This document shows positions 1 through 10,240 of a DNA stretch of 43,506 bases, one piece after another. Origin of the DNA: Chara braunii (Eukaryota; Streptophyta; Charophyceae; Charales; Characeae); assembly GCA_003427395.1 (NCBI GenBank), contig BFEA01000063.1, forward strand, positions 1,454,047 to 1,497,552, in the 5' to 3' direction. Position 1 is the first letter of the stretch. Each line of letters opens with the position of its first letter. The notes under the pieces were generated by a model that was not told the DNA's origin, searched no databases, and saw only the letters and a list, made by a program, of their open reading frames with translations. Made by a program: the position numbers and the translations under genes.

Positions 1-512
1 TTAAAAAAAAAAAAAAAAAAATAAAAAAAAAAAATTAAAATGAGTGAGTGTGCTAGCACCTTTTCAACACCGTCATCTTTGCCGATATTTAATTATGTTT
101 TGGCATTGATAAATGCTCTGAAAATCTACAGATATGTAGTTTACATAATCAGTGACTCATTAAAAAGTTTTCAAAAAATAATAAAATTGTTTAGGCTCCG
201 AAATAAAGTGAAAACAAAAAGTTAAAAATGAAAAAAAACAAAATAGTGAGTGGGCTAGCACGTTTTGAGACCCCCAAGTTTGACGATTTTTAATGTTTTG
301 TTGGCTAAGCAGAATGGCTTCAAAATTTATAGGCGTGTATGTTACATCATAGAGAACTCGCCAAAAAACATTCCAAAAAAAAAACTTATGTTTAGGCCCC
401 GAAATATGTTTTGGCGGGGGCCGAACCTTGAGGTGTTCGGCCCCCGAACGGGACCCCGAACGCCCGAACGTTCGGGGGCCAGCCCGGGGGCCCCCGAACG
501 TTCGGTCAGGTA
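1..512. mobile_element. Right part of a non-autonomous hAT-like element
   Basis: This fragment runs off the left edge of the window. It contains two internal repeats starting near 42 and 245 (each begins AGTGAGTG, then GCTAGCACNTTTT). It ends in a GC-rich region with GAACGTTC motifs and an 11-bp inverted repeat. The same order of parts occurs in the complete element at 31578-33136, including the gagtgggcaagca-type internal repeats at about 31870 and 32080. That copy has hAT-like ends, so I assign this fragment to the same family. No transposase is visible. The exact right end (about 505-520) and any target duplication cannot be fixed because the left end is missing. Confidence 0.55.
416..445. 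other. Subterminal hairpin of the hAT-like element
   Basis: GGGGGCCGAAC (416-426) and GTTCGGCCCCC (435-445) form a perfect 11-bp stem around an 8-nt loop. The related element has a hairpin at the same relative place (33035-33062) in which a G-C pair is replaced by T-A, so both arms changed together. It may be a transposase-binding or fold-back structure; that is inference. Confidence 0.7.
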
Positions 513-1309
513 AACCTTTATATATATATATATATACGCTCCGATGAAACAATTTGTCACAGCCCCTCGTTTGTTGTCCTCTTCTCTCTCTCTGCCTACG
601 GTTCACCGGGCAGTTCTGTTTGTGACGATATATATATATAAATATATATAAATATATAATATATAAATAGATTATTTGCTTGGAGGCAAGGGTGTTTTTT
701 GAATCCCGGTTGGTCTTCTCCCGTTGTTTGGCCCTGATGGTGGGGCAGTGCTTGCATATGCGACTTGTCATGTAGGATTGGTTTATGTTTGTTTTCCCCT
801 GTTTTGTTGTATTTGACTATCCCCTTCCTCTTTTCTTTACCTCTTTGTTTTTGGTTGTGTGCAAGTGGGTTGATATGACACATGGGGGTGGGGGCAGCCG
901 CTGCTCAACCTACATCCACTTGGGCGGCTTGTACGTAAGAGGTTCTGAGCAGAGGGAGTTTAAGGAAGAAGATAAATATATATATATATATATATATGAC
1001 TTCATTTTTTTTAATGTTTTTCTTCGCTTTTGTGCTCTGATATCTCGTGACAATATATATATATTTATATATATGTGTATATACGTATATAAAGGAAGAG
1101 AGGGGTTATGAGCATCATCCATCTTAAATCCATCACCCTCTTCTTCCCTCGGAGTTGCTTTCCAAATGACGCAGCATTTCCTGTTCTCGTACTCTCCCAT
1201 CAATTCTTGTCGGATCTTCAACCTACCCTTTCTTTGTCCCGTCTAACCTTCTATGATGTATTTAAAGACAACCAACTCATGTCCTCTACTCACCAGCTTA
1301 CTACTCTGC

Positions 1310-1310
<1 letters not shown>
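513..1310. repeat. Gene-free region with TA microsatellites
   Basis: TA-rich tracts lie at about 521-536, 629-668, 974-998 and 1050-1092. Short open frames cross this stretch on both strands, but they translate the TA tracts as Tyr-Ile repeats and show no recognisable domain. I see no gene here. Confidence 0.6.
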
Positions 1311-1340
<30 letters not shown>

Positions 1341-2130
1341 TTTTCAAATTATCTGTGCACTCATCTAAAAAAAAAATAATAATAAAAAAAAAAAAGGGGG
1401 AAAGGGATGCATGTCAATTTTGAACTAAGATGAGTCGGTGTTACTAAGACATCACTCATACTTCATCCCGGTAATCTTTGGAATACCAAGGTCAATCACA
1501 TAAAAAAAAAAAAAAAAAAAAGGAGAAGAAATCAGAAAAAAAATGTCGGCTTTACCATACCTAGCAGCATAAGGAGTGGGTCAGAAGTGTTAAGAGAAAG
1601 ACTGCCTTTCTTACCGTACTTAGTAACCCAATTACAAAAAAAAAAAATAAAAAAAATATCAAGTAGGCAGTCACAGAAAAGACCGCCGACTTTACCATAC
1701 CTAGCAGCAGCAGGAGTGGGCCAGAAGTGTTAAGGGAAAGACTGTCTGTCTTACCGTACCTAGTAATCCGGTAAAAAAAAAAAAAAAAAAAAAAAAAGAT
1801 ATCGAGCAGGCAGTCACAGTCAGCACGGCACCTGCTCGTTCATAATCACTCTGGAAGAATCAAAGGGTGAAAAAAAAAAAAAAAAAAAAAAGGAGAAATT
1901 GCTGATCAACCTAGTTCACAATGCCTGCGCATTAATATATCCACTCAAAAGAACCATCAATGGAGTACTGCAAAAAAAAAAAAGTTGCTTCAAAGACATC
2001 TGACTTAATTTTTTTCCGGAATCAAACACCACTCTGAGTTCCCTCTGCTCTCCTTGTTTAAAACCCCAACAAGTTAAAAAAAAAAAAAAAAAAGGACTAA
2101 ATCCCAGTAACAAATCTAAAGCAGAACTCC
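1311..2130. repeat. Poly(A)-rich region with a 140-bp tandem duplication
   Basis: A 140-bp unit beginning near 1540 is repeated from about 1680. Both copies contain TTTACCATACCTAGCAGC (1551 and 1691), a shared GTTAAG-GAAAGACTG stretch, and an A run near the end. Further A runs of 17-27 bases lie at about 1311-1337, 1502-1520, 1773-1797, 1870-1890 and 2077-2093. All are on the plus strand. No coding sequence is recognisable. Confidence 0.65.
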
Positions 2131-2890
2131 CTAACCTAATATGTTTTCAGCATCTGTGCTTGCAGGTCCCTTTGCTCGCAAACCATGGATAATCGAGTAA
2201 ACTCACTTTATGAATCACTTTTGTTGCTTCCATTCAGACTTTTATTTCGGGCAGTCTCCTTTTTTCCTATAAACCCACTTTTTAGGCTCTCTTTCCCCAT
2301 AACAACCCTCACAGTTGTCCTCTTTATTTTCATTTTATCTTGCCTTGGAATCCTTTTTTTAATAGTCTTTATTATCTTTGATATTTTCTTGCACCATTCA
2401 AATTTTTCTACTCTATGAAGTACTCATACTACTTTTCTTTACCTCTTCAAAGCTTGACACAGTATTTCACACCTTAGTTCCATCCAGATCACTTTTCACC
2501 ATACCAATAAGCTTTTATGAAGGATTAAACATTTTGAAATCTTCCAAGTGAATCAAGAATTTACTCATGATCACTCCCTCGACACTTGTTGATTGATCCT
2601 TGAGCTCAATCATCTGTCACTCTAAATTTGTATTAGGAAATGCCCTCAACTGCTGTGTATGATTCCCCATCCCTTCACTCTATCAACAACGTTGCTCTTT
2701 ATGTGCTCGGCACATTGCTTCATTACTCGATCGTTAAAACTCTCTTAAAATAAATAAATAAATAATTTATCGAACTCTCATTCAAATTGTGCTCTCCTAC
2801 ACCAACCCCCCATTCTTCAACCTACATCCTCAATAAACCAACTACAATGATTACCCTACCGTTCCTCCAAGTTCAATGTTCATCATTTTC

Positions 2891-2949
<59 letters not shown>

Positions 2950-3601
2950 CAAAAGTTGAAACAATTTGTTTATTTATCCTCATCTGTCAGACACCATGGA
3001 CGACCCCTTCACCATTTTTGTTTTCTTGAATTTCCTGCTACCTCCCTTTTGCCTACTCTACAACTTCCTAATCACCTTTACCCTAAACCCTCTACTTGTT
3101 AACAACTTTCCTCTTCATGTCATCTCAATAAACTTCATTTTCATCTGTTTGACTTTTCCTTTTCTATTACTGGTTTTCTTCTTCCTGAAAAAATTCCAAA
3201 TACTCGAACCACTTTATAGAAAAAAAAAAAAAGGACGAAGAGCAGGAATTACAGAACGGAATGAAGAGAAATACCTTGCTGCAAACACAATCATTATCAT
3301 TTCATGACAGCAGTCCGATCTTAAAAAAAAAAAAAAAAAAAAGACACTCCTCATCTGCACCTCCTCACCACAAAGGTTTTTTTTTCCTTACTCAACTCTT
3401 ATCTACCTCCAATATATCTCGAAATCTAGCAGTAGAGATAAGTAAATTACGAAATAACATTGGCATCATTATCCTACAACAACAGACATTTTCGAATCCC
3501 AAGTCAACACATCCTTAATAAGATCTGGGATATAACGCCCAAATCAAAACCTCCATCTTAAATCTTAATACGAAAAACTATTACTCCTTAAAACAACTTT
3601 C
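2131..3601. other. Pyrimidine-rich stretch without a recognisable gene
   Basis: The plus strand is rich in C and T and broken by long A runs. A short hydrophobic frame at 2185-2418 starts just after a splice-acceptor-like sequence (TGTGCTTGCAG at about 2155-2166), but it has no domain I know. The left end of the downstream retrotransposon may lie inside this stretch; I could not find its terminal repeat. Confidence 0.4.
2895..2947 (+). repeat. Poly(A) run of 53 bases
   Basis: Uninterrupted A run. It may be an old retroposon tail or an expanded homopolymer. No matching target duplication was found around it. Confidence 0.9.
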
Positions 3602-3611
3602 TCATTTTTCT

Positions 3612-4947
3612 GTGCAGATGGACCCTTTACTCCTTGCCTATCTCAATGCAACCGGACCCCTATTACTCGTTGATGTTGAAGTCCTCGTTGTCATACCAGT
3701 CTTCCCTCCTGTCTACGTCCCTGTCAAAGTCTTAAACTGTCTTAATCCCGGAGTTGCTCAAAACCATAAACTTCTTTTTATTGTTCAACCCCTAAACTCC
3801 CCCCGCCAATACAAGGTCAACTCTCTTGCCATGAAAATCAAAGCACCCACCCTTTCCAACACACCACATATGAAACCTCCACCTCCCCGCCATCCCCCAC
3901 CCTTCCATCCCCCTCCCCCTCCATTCAGCTTCCCTTCCCCACCTCCACTACAACCTTCTTTAACCGCTCAACCTTCCACAATCAATCCACCACCTCTCTA
4001 TACATAACCCACCCCTTCTCTCTCACTCCAACTTTCCTTAACCCCTCACCCTTCCACAATCAACCCAGCATCACAATCTCTCTCCACTCCTTCAACCTCA
4101 TCCTCTCAGACAGTCTCTATGGAGCAGTTCGAGCAGCTCAAGGCCCAGTTTCTCCAGCAGTAGCAAGAAGCAAAAGCCACAACTGAAGCCTTCATGAAGT
4201 AACTAGCAAAGAAGGAGGAAAAAAGTCAGGCCTCAAACGAGCTTTATCACAATCTAACTTCGGAGCTGCATGCCATTAAATCCCGAATCGAGAACAAGTC
4301 CACACCTTCATTCGAAGAACTTCAGGTTTGGTTCAGACTGTTCTCCGCACCTGTATGACACTATCAAGTGGAAGCGGTCATTCGTTTTTTCACAGTCAAC
4401 CTCAACTATCACCATTGGCCCTTTGGAAGGGCGATGTCAAGTGATTTCTCCTCCCGACTCAATTATGTGGCAAAGGATTGCGTTGACCACCGAATTCCCA
4501 ATGAAGTGAAATTAATCATCAATAAGGCGATCAGAAAAGGAATGAAGCAAGCCCTCCCCATCATCAAATCCGAGTACAACTACTGTCTGAGCATCGCAAG
4601 AAGGGATGCCTCAAGGAAGTTTTAGGGCCGTCCCCCGAACCATCAAATTTTTCTTGCCCCGGACCGCTAATAGGTCCACGCCATTAGCGTTTGTGGGCTT
4701 ATCATTACTTTTTTTTTTCTACAAATCTTACAAACACGATGGCGACTCGGCAGGCTACTGCAAGAAGGAAGATCGCATCAAGACTGGAGATTACAAGAAA
4801 TCATCTTCGAAGAGGCAGTATGACGACACCCTGGACATGGGCTATGACTTCAATCGCATTGCAAAGCGTCCTCACCACGACTCTGACTTCAAACACCCTG
4901 ACAACGCGAAGTCTTCCGCGGCAGATCCCAGCCGCAAGACAGATTAA
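3612..4947 (+). pseudogene. Gag-like ORF1 of the DIRS-type element (broken)
   Basis: The reading begins MQMDPLLLAYLN right after an acceptor-like TTTCTGTGCAG. A Pro-rich segment follows (about 3860-4000), then a charged helical stretch starting MEQFEQLKAQ (about 4120) that looks like a coiled coil. Next comes a hydrophilic domain ending IARRDASRKF (to 4622). After a frame change there is a basic tail with KSSSKRQYDD and KRPHHDSDF (to 4947). In-frame stops lie at 4005, 4161, 4200, 4356 and 4623. Two of them (LQQ*Q and MK*LAKK) sit where Gln would suit the helix, consistent with CAG/CAA to TAG/TAA decay. Its position before RT and its composition suggest a Gag-type protein; there is no diagnostic zinc knuckle. 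The assignment rests on context. Confidence 0.55.
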
Positions 4948-5689
4948 TTTACCTCGCTTTCCCATTCCTTCTATTCCTGACATTCTTTCAAATCTCGACT
5001 CTCCACCTTCTACCTCCGATCTCCAACTTGCCCTTTTTGCTCTCCATGAACCTTTTTCCTGGCTTCGTAATCCGGACAACTTCTTTGCCGCTCCAACTTC
5101 TCATTTTTTCTCTAATTGGTCAAGACTACTCTCATCTTCATCCCGAAAATATTCTCATTCAGTTCTTCAATAAATTTATCATGGCGTCCATTTTCACTTT
5201 GTCGGCACCAAGCACGTCCCAGTCAAGAAAGTTATTGAAGTTCGGCGAATGTTAAAAAATGTTTATTCCTCGGCTCAGTTTAAAAGAGTCCTCCAATATG
5301 TTAAACCCTCACCTACCACCATTCCCAATCATTCCCTCCTGCCCCATCATTCAAATTTTATCTCCTCCTCTGTGTCTCAGCTTCTTTCCTCATGAGTGAT
5401 TGAACCCTCTCCTTCACCAATTGTAATCAACCCCGTCTTCACCACTGAAAGTTCCTCAAGAACTAGGTTTATATTGGACGTTAGGTTCGTTAACCTATTC
5501 ATCTCCTTTCCCGAGTTCTATTATGAAACCATCAATGATCTCGTCGCCCCTCTCTCTGGTTCAATCAATCAAGATTTTCTCTCTTGCTTTGATATAAAAA
5601 ATGGTTATTATCATATCCTCATTCATCCACTTCACAGACCCTACCTCGCTTTCAAATGGAACAACACGCACTACCAATTCACAACTCTT
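4935..5689 (+). pseudogene. Reverse transcriptase, N-terminal half (interrupted)
   Basis: One frame runs from LPRFPIPSIPD through HGVHFHFVGTKHVPVKK to the RT core, with stops at 5171 and 5393. RT motifs are clear: RFILDVRFVN (early finger motif) and LSCFDIKNGYYHI (motif A with its catalytic Asp). These are followed by HPLHRPYLAFKWNN and YQFTTL, the usual lead-in to motif B of DIRS and Ty3-like RTs. The reading stops abruptly at 5689, where the hAT-like element is inserted. It resumes in register at 7545 once one copy of the 8-bp target duplication is removed. In life it would copy the element RNA into DNA. This copy cannot be functional. Confidence 0.85.
5682..5689. repeat. Left target-site duplication (CAACTCTT)
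   Basis: The 8-bp sequence is identical to 7537-7544. Joining across a single copy restores the RT reading FTTL-CFGISAA. Confidence 0.9.
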
Positions 5690-6344
5690 CAGTGCTGGTC
5701 CCCGGATGGACCGGGGGAAATGTGACCGACCGGGAGCCTACCAGTCCGACCGGGCGGTTCACTGGCCCGGCAGGCCCCCGGTTCGATCGGGCGCACAAAT
5801 TTTAGGGGGCGGTACAGGGGATTTTCGGGTGTCCCCGTCCCCGCCCAGCCTCTCAGAGGCCGCCGCCAGCAGGAAAAAAAAAAGAGGGCCCTACCAGACC
5901 CCGTTTTCGTTTGAAAACGCGCGGCCAATCTCTGCCGCCGATCGGTGCAGATCGACAATGGAAATCGGTCGCGTGTTTGCAAACGAAAACGGGGTTCGGT
6001 AGACCCCCGTTTTCAAATTTGAAAACAAAAACGTCCCCGATTTTGGCTGCATATCTGTGGATCTGCGGCCGAAATCGGCCGCGTTTTGAAATCTTTACCG
6101 GTCCAGTGGGCTGCCTCTGCCCCTCCGCCCCGCCTGCCCCATGCTACAGTAAGAAACACACGACGTTGACGTTGCGCCTTTCTGCATGCGCGTTAACGTT
6201 GTGTGATGCCACCACGCGACAAGCGTCAGCGCCCCGTCTCGAGCCGGCCACCGACCTCTCTCTGCAGCTGCTTCGCCCCACCATCCTGCTTCGTTGCAAC
6301 CGCCCCCCATAGCCGCGAAGGTAAGTCCACCAGCGCCCCTCCTC

Positions 6345-6890
6345 CTCCTCTTCTTTTTCTTTTTCTTCTCCTCCTCCTCCTCCTCCTCCTCCTCCTCTTC
6401 TTCTTCATCTTCTTCTTCTCCTCCTCCTCCTCCTCCTTCCTCTTCTTCTTCTTCCTCTTCTTCTCTTCCTCCTCCTTGTCCTCGTCCTCATCATTTTTTT
6501 TCCTCCTCCTCCTCTTCTTCTTGTTCTCCTCATCCTCTTCTTGATCATCGTTTTCCCTCCTCATCCTCTTCTCCTTCCTCTTCTTCTCCTCCTCCTCCTC
6601 TTTCTCCTCCTCTTCTTCTTCTTCATCTTGTTCCTCTTCTTCTTCTTCTCTTCCCCCTCCTTGTCCTCATCATCTTTTCCCCCCCTCCTCCTCTTCTTGT
6701 TCTCCTCCTCATCCTATTCTTCTTCATCTTTTTTCCTCTTCCGCCTCCTCCTCTTCTTCTTCTTCTCCTCCTCCTCCTCTTCCTCCTCTTATTCTTTTTC
6801 TTTTTCTTTTTCTTCTTCTTCTTCTTCTTCTTCTTCTTCTTCTTCTTCTTCGTCCTCTTCGACTTCGTCTTCTTCTCCTCCTCCTCCTAC
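6345..6890 (+). repeat. CTT/CCT trinucleotide tract
   Basis: About 550 bp of mixed CTC, CCT and CTT triplets with few interruptions, inside the hAT-like element. The plus strand is almost purely pyrimidine, so it could form triplex DNA. Assembly length here should be treated with care. Confidence 0.9.
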
Positions 6891-6944
6891 CTCCCTGTTG
6901 AGCCCGAGCCATAGCGGTAGCGATTTTATTTTTTTCTCCATCTC

Positions 6945-6947
<3 letters not shown>

Positions 6948-7015
<68 letters not shown>
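6948..7015 (+). repeat. Poly(T) run of 68 bases
   Basis: Homopolymer between two CTT/CCT tracts in the hAT-like element. Flanking text (CCATAGCGGTAGCGATTTTATTTTTT before it; CATAGCCATAGCGTTTTTTT near 7122-7142) suggests a local duplication of the tract plus poly(T). Confidence 0.9.
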
Positions 7016-7018
<3 letters not shown>

Positions 7019-7021
7019 TTC

Positions 7022-7225
7022 TTCTTCTACTCCTCCTCCTCCTCCTCCTCCTCCTCCTCTTCTTCTTCTTCTTCTCCTCCTCCTCCTCCTCCTCTGCTTC
7101 CCTCCCCGTTGAGCCATAGTCATAGCCATAGCGTTTTTTTTTTTCTTTTTCCATTTTCGTATCAGATTCTCGTTCTTCTTCTTCTTCTTCTTCTTCTTCT
7201 TCTCCTCCTCCTCCTCCTCCTCCTC
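7022..7225 (+). repeat. Second CTT/CCT tract
   Basis: Two blocks of CTC/CTT triplets (about 7026-7095 and 7170-7225), separated by a CATAGCCATAGCG segment and a T run. This layout parallels the preceding tract and suggests duplication within the element. Confidence 0.85.
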
Positions 7226-7536
7226 GTCTTCCACGAGGTATGTATGCTGCTGCTTACAAGCCTGCAAACCCATGAAATGCACCCTACGCCATAAAACCCC
7301 TCCTCCTCCCGCCCCCTCTCCATCCCCACCCCCACCCAAAAAGAAATTCCTAACTGTCAAGTTTTATTGCGGATTCCGATAGATCTCAAAGAGCGCAGTC
7401 GGATGCCGCAATCAAAAAAAAAAAAAAAAAAATTTGGGCATTTTTTAGGGGCATCCGTTTTTGCCGGTTCACCCCGCATGGTCCGGCCCCGGCGGGACCG
7501 GGGCAGGTGATCCGGCCAGTTGCTGGCCCAGCCTTG

Positions 7537-7544
7537 CAACTCTT
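7537..7544. repeat. Right target-site duplication (CAACTCTT)
   Basis: Identical to 5682-5689; ends the hAT-like insertion. Confidence 0.9.
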
Positions 7545-8873
7545 TGCTTTGGTATCTCCGCTGCTTGTTAGATTTTCACAACTGTCATGCAAGAAATTAT
7601 GGCCGAACTTCGCCTTCACTGCGTTTTTGTCACCTCTTATATCGACGACTCGGCTCTTGCGAAAACCACACTTCCCCTTCTAATCTGGCAAACATTCAAC
7701 TACGTCACACTTCTCCATTATCTCGGTTTCTTCCTCAGCCTACACAAATGCACTTTCCTCCCAACCCAGAAAATCAGATTCTTAGGTATCACTATCAATT
7801 CGCACCATAAACGCATAAGGCTCCCTGAAGACAAAACTGAAAAGTTGCTCAAACTAATCAACTCAACCGCAAACTCCTCACCTTCCAGCCGAACCTTGGC
7901 CAAGCTCGCAGGAAAACTAATTTCACTTACAAGAGCCTTCCTCCCCGCCCCTCTTTTCATTTCCTCCCTCTATGATTCTATTTCACCCTCCAACTGAGAT
8001 TCACTCATCCTAATCTCTAACGACCTCATTTCTGACCTATATTGGTGACTTCACAATCTTCCTCACCTTTCGGGTCGCGTTTGGACTATTCATAAACCAA
8101 CCTGCACAATCTCAACCAACGCATCCGCACCTCAAATCGGAGCAGTCATTACCCCACTCCTTTTTCCGCCACTTACATTAAATCAATGCCTACCTCGCGA
8201 ACTCATCCCAACTTCTTCAACTCACAGAGAACTGTATGCTATTCTTGAAACCTTTCTCTTCCTCGAATCCAACCACGTTCATCTTCTCCTCTCCACTTCA
8301 AGTTCCATCTTATTCCTCTCTGATAGTCAATCCGCCATCGCTCTCCTCAATTATCTCCGCTCAACCGACCCAATCTTTAACCCTTGGCTTCGTCGAATCA
8401 CTTTCATTCTTCTTCGTCACGACACCCTTCTGACACCAATCTGGATTCCTATATCCCTCAATTATACAGCAGATAACCTATCCAAAACAGAGGATAACAC
8501 AAACTGAGGTATCACCACTCACGTTAGGCACAATATTTTCTCAGCCATAGGCGCTCCTGCCATAGATCTCGCCGCTTTGGATTATCACCACACTTCTTCA
8601 ATCTTCATCTCTAGATCTTGGTCTACAAAGTCTTTTGCCATTGACGCACTCTCCCTTGACTGGAACTTGCTACCATCCCAACCCTACAGATGGCTTTTTC
8701 CACCCATTTTTCTACTTCACCACGCCTTATCTCGCGCAATCCTCTTCCCGGCCACCTACCTACTCATTTTTCCCACATCCACTAAAACTGGCTACCTCGT
8801 ATCCTCTCACTCAATATTTCTCAAAAATTGGTCATCCAAAAATCAGAGTACTCATGCATTCTCAGTCCCATAA
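7537..8873 (+). pseudogene. Reverse transcriptase C-terminal half and RNase H (interrupted)
   Basis: The reading continues as CFGISAA (motif B), then MQEIMAELRLHCVFV and YIDD at 7638-7649 (motif C, catalytic Asp pair). A thumb-like region follows with IRFLGITINSHHKRI and RTLAKLAGKLISL, both typical of DIRS RTs. RNase H comes next: STNASAPQIGAVI (the first catalytic Asp appears as Asn), HRELYAILETF (Glu), LFLSDSQSAIALLNYL (Asp) and NYTADNLSK (Asp). A C-terminal extension with AIDALSLDWNLL and WLFPPIFLLHHAL matches the region after RNase H in DIRS elements, sometimes described as methyltransferase-like. In-frame stops lie at 7569 (TAG), 7995, 8046 and 8505 (all TGA); the frame ends at 8871-8873. 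The three TGAs sit where relatives usually have Trp. Confidence 0.87.
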
Positions 8874-8902
8874 TCCATTACTCATGTCTCAACCCTGCTA
8901 TC

Positions 8903-10065
8903 TTAGGACTTTCCGCCATCCTCTTTACCTCCTAGCACCTGACTATCAGCAATTGCACCAATCTCGTCAACTACCTCACCTCCATCGACATCAACCCTCT
9001 CCCCCACCCCTCGTTTCCAAACCCGCCGCATTCCATAACCATAACACATGAACGTTTCCACATTATTCCGCGTCCCCTGCCTCATCATCTCCCCTAAACT
9101 CCAACCTTCCTTTATTCCCGCTCGCGGATCTTCAATTCGGAAACTATGACCACTTTCACCCTCATACACTCTCGCTTCGCCAAACCATTTCTCTATCCGC
9201 TTATTAAAAGCCCCCCCACCAAACGCATTGCTTCCCCTTCCACTTCGAAATAAGTATCCCTTCCGTACATCCACACCCACACTCTCATACGCCAAAACCA
9301 ACCGAGGAAGAATCCGTAGAAATGTTTCCCCTTCAGCATTAGGTTCTCTCAACCGAATAAGAAATCGTCGTCCATGCCTATCAATCTTCGTGTATCCTGG
9401 TCGCACCTCCTGATTTACTATATCTATCTCTTTGTATTATAACCGCAAACCTTCTCCGCATCGCTGCCAACTCTCCCACAGGTACAAGAACATTGCAGCA
9501 TCCCGATAAGCCTCTGCCTCACGCATCTTTTTCAGAATCTTCACCTTATTCCGAATATATTTAATCACCGTCAATAGTTTCTCCCACTCTAGAGGGCCAG
9601 TAGATGCTGTGCATATTCCTCAATCACACCTCAACTCAATGCATATTCTCTGTACGATCTCTTGAAAACCTTCACCCGACTGCTCTGGCATGGATCATTA
9701 TTCTCCTATCGACCTAAAAGACGAAAACTCTTGCTCAAACAATTTATAACAGCATCCAATGTTGATGGTGAAACCATTGGTTCCCCTTCGTTATTTGTCG
9801 TCTGACATCTACTTTCTATCTCCACCAACCATTGACTACCAAGGAATGACAACACGTCTAAATCATTACACGTCATGCAACTTCTTCTAACACAGTTTCT
9901 CTCAAACCACTCATTTAAACCAAACAGAAGTTTTTGCATTCCATTCCGCCATCGCTTCCCATGACCAAACTCTTCAATCAGTCGGCTGCTCCACTCCAAT
10001 CCCACATCGTAACTTTTTGCTATCCCCGGTGTCGCTCGCTTCTGATGCCACCTTCCATCACTCAT
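8903..10065 (-). pseudogene. Tyrosine recombinase of the DIRS-type element, antisense to RT (broken)
   Basis: This is the predicted integration enzyme of the element, read on the minus strand from MSDGRWHQKR. The N-terminal core-binding part includes LFGLNEWFERNC, DVLSFLGSQWLVEI and VSPSTLDAVINCLSKSFRLLGR; after a stop at 9708-9706 it continues RVKVFKRSYREYA. A frameshift near 9600 moves to the catalytic part: MREAEAYRDAAMFLYLWESW with QRCGEGLRL (first Arg box), then GYLFRSGRG. The HxxR box is in ESGHSFRIEDPRAG (His at 9146-9148), and VETFMCYGYG carries the likely nucleophilic Tyr at 9041-9043. Further stops lie near 9439 (TAA) and in the linker. The stop at 8905-8903 faces the RT-RH stop at 8871-8873, so the two genes converge with 29 bp between them. 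Confidence 0.85.
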
Positions 10066-10139
10066 CCGCTCGCTCCATCACTCCCTGCAAGATGACAAGT
10101 CACTTGTGGGATGATGGAGGGATTTGGGACGATTTAGGA

Positions 10140-10240
10140 GGTGTGTGGGCTTGCGGCCCAACTCTATGACTCTCTTCTGAGTGATCTGGCATCATCTGTG
10201 GTCTGTGAATTTACTATTTTATCTGGATCGGGTCAGGGCA
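10140..10240 (+). repeat. 101-bp direct repeat, copy 1 (candidate split direct repeat)
   Basis: Begins GGTGTGTGGG, contains CCCAACTCTATGACTCTCTT and ends GGGCA. It matches 10734-10834 with only a few substitutions. It lies just upstream of the recombinase start codon. In PAT/kangaroo elements such repeats are internal and terminal halves of a split direct repeat; that role is inferred here. Confidence 0.75.

Larger units (their letters stand above)
5690..7536. mobile_element. Non-autonomous hAT-like DNA transposon inserted in RT
   Basis: The 1,847-bp insert is flanked by an exact 8-bp duplication, the hallmark of hAT transposition. Its ends are short imperfect inverted repeats: CAGTGCTGGTCC on the left and, read inward from the right, CAAGGCTGGGCC. 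Both subterminal regions are crowded with GACCGG/CCGGTC-type motifs, as expected for transposase binding sites. The interior holds GC-rich DNA, enormous CTT/CCT tracts and a 68-T run. Long open frames cross the tracts but encode only Ser/Leu/Phe or Glu/Lys/Arg homopolymers. No transposase is present, so mobility would need an enzyme from elsewhere. Confidence 0.85.

Noticed and set aside
560-1221. Tyr/Ile-rich frames over the TA tracts
   Set aside because: They are translations of TATATA microsatellites on both strands.
2185-2418. 77-residue hydrophobic frame as a small membrane protein
   Set aside because: The T-rich DNA gives Phe/Leu/Ile automatically; there is no conserved feature, and no second line of evidence beyond a weak acceptor-like sequence.
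6203-7360. Long open frames on both strands through the CTT/CCT tracts
   Set aside because: They are pure low-complexity translations of trinucleotide repeats and T runs (poly-Ser, poly-Leu, poly-Phe, or Glu/Lys/Arg on the other strand). They have no domains and simultaneous openness in several frames.
7545-8873. TGA reassigned to Trp in the host nuclear code
   Set aside because: TGG is used for Trp in the same frame, and TAA/TAG stops also interrupt the element. Ordinary decay by G:C to A:T transitions explains the pattern without a code change.
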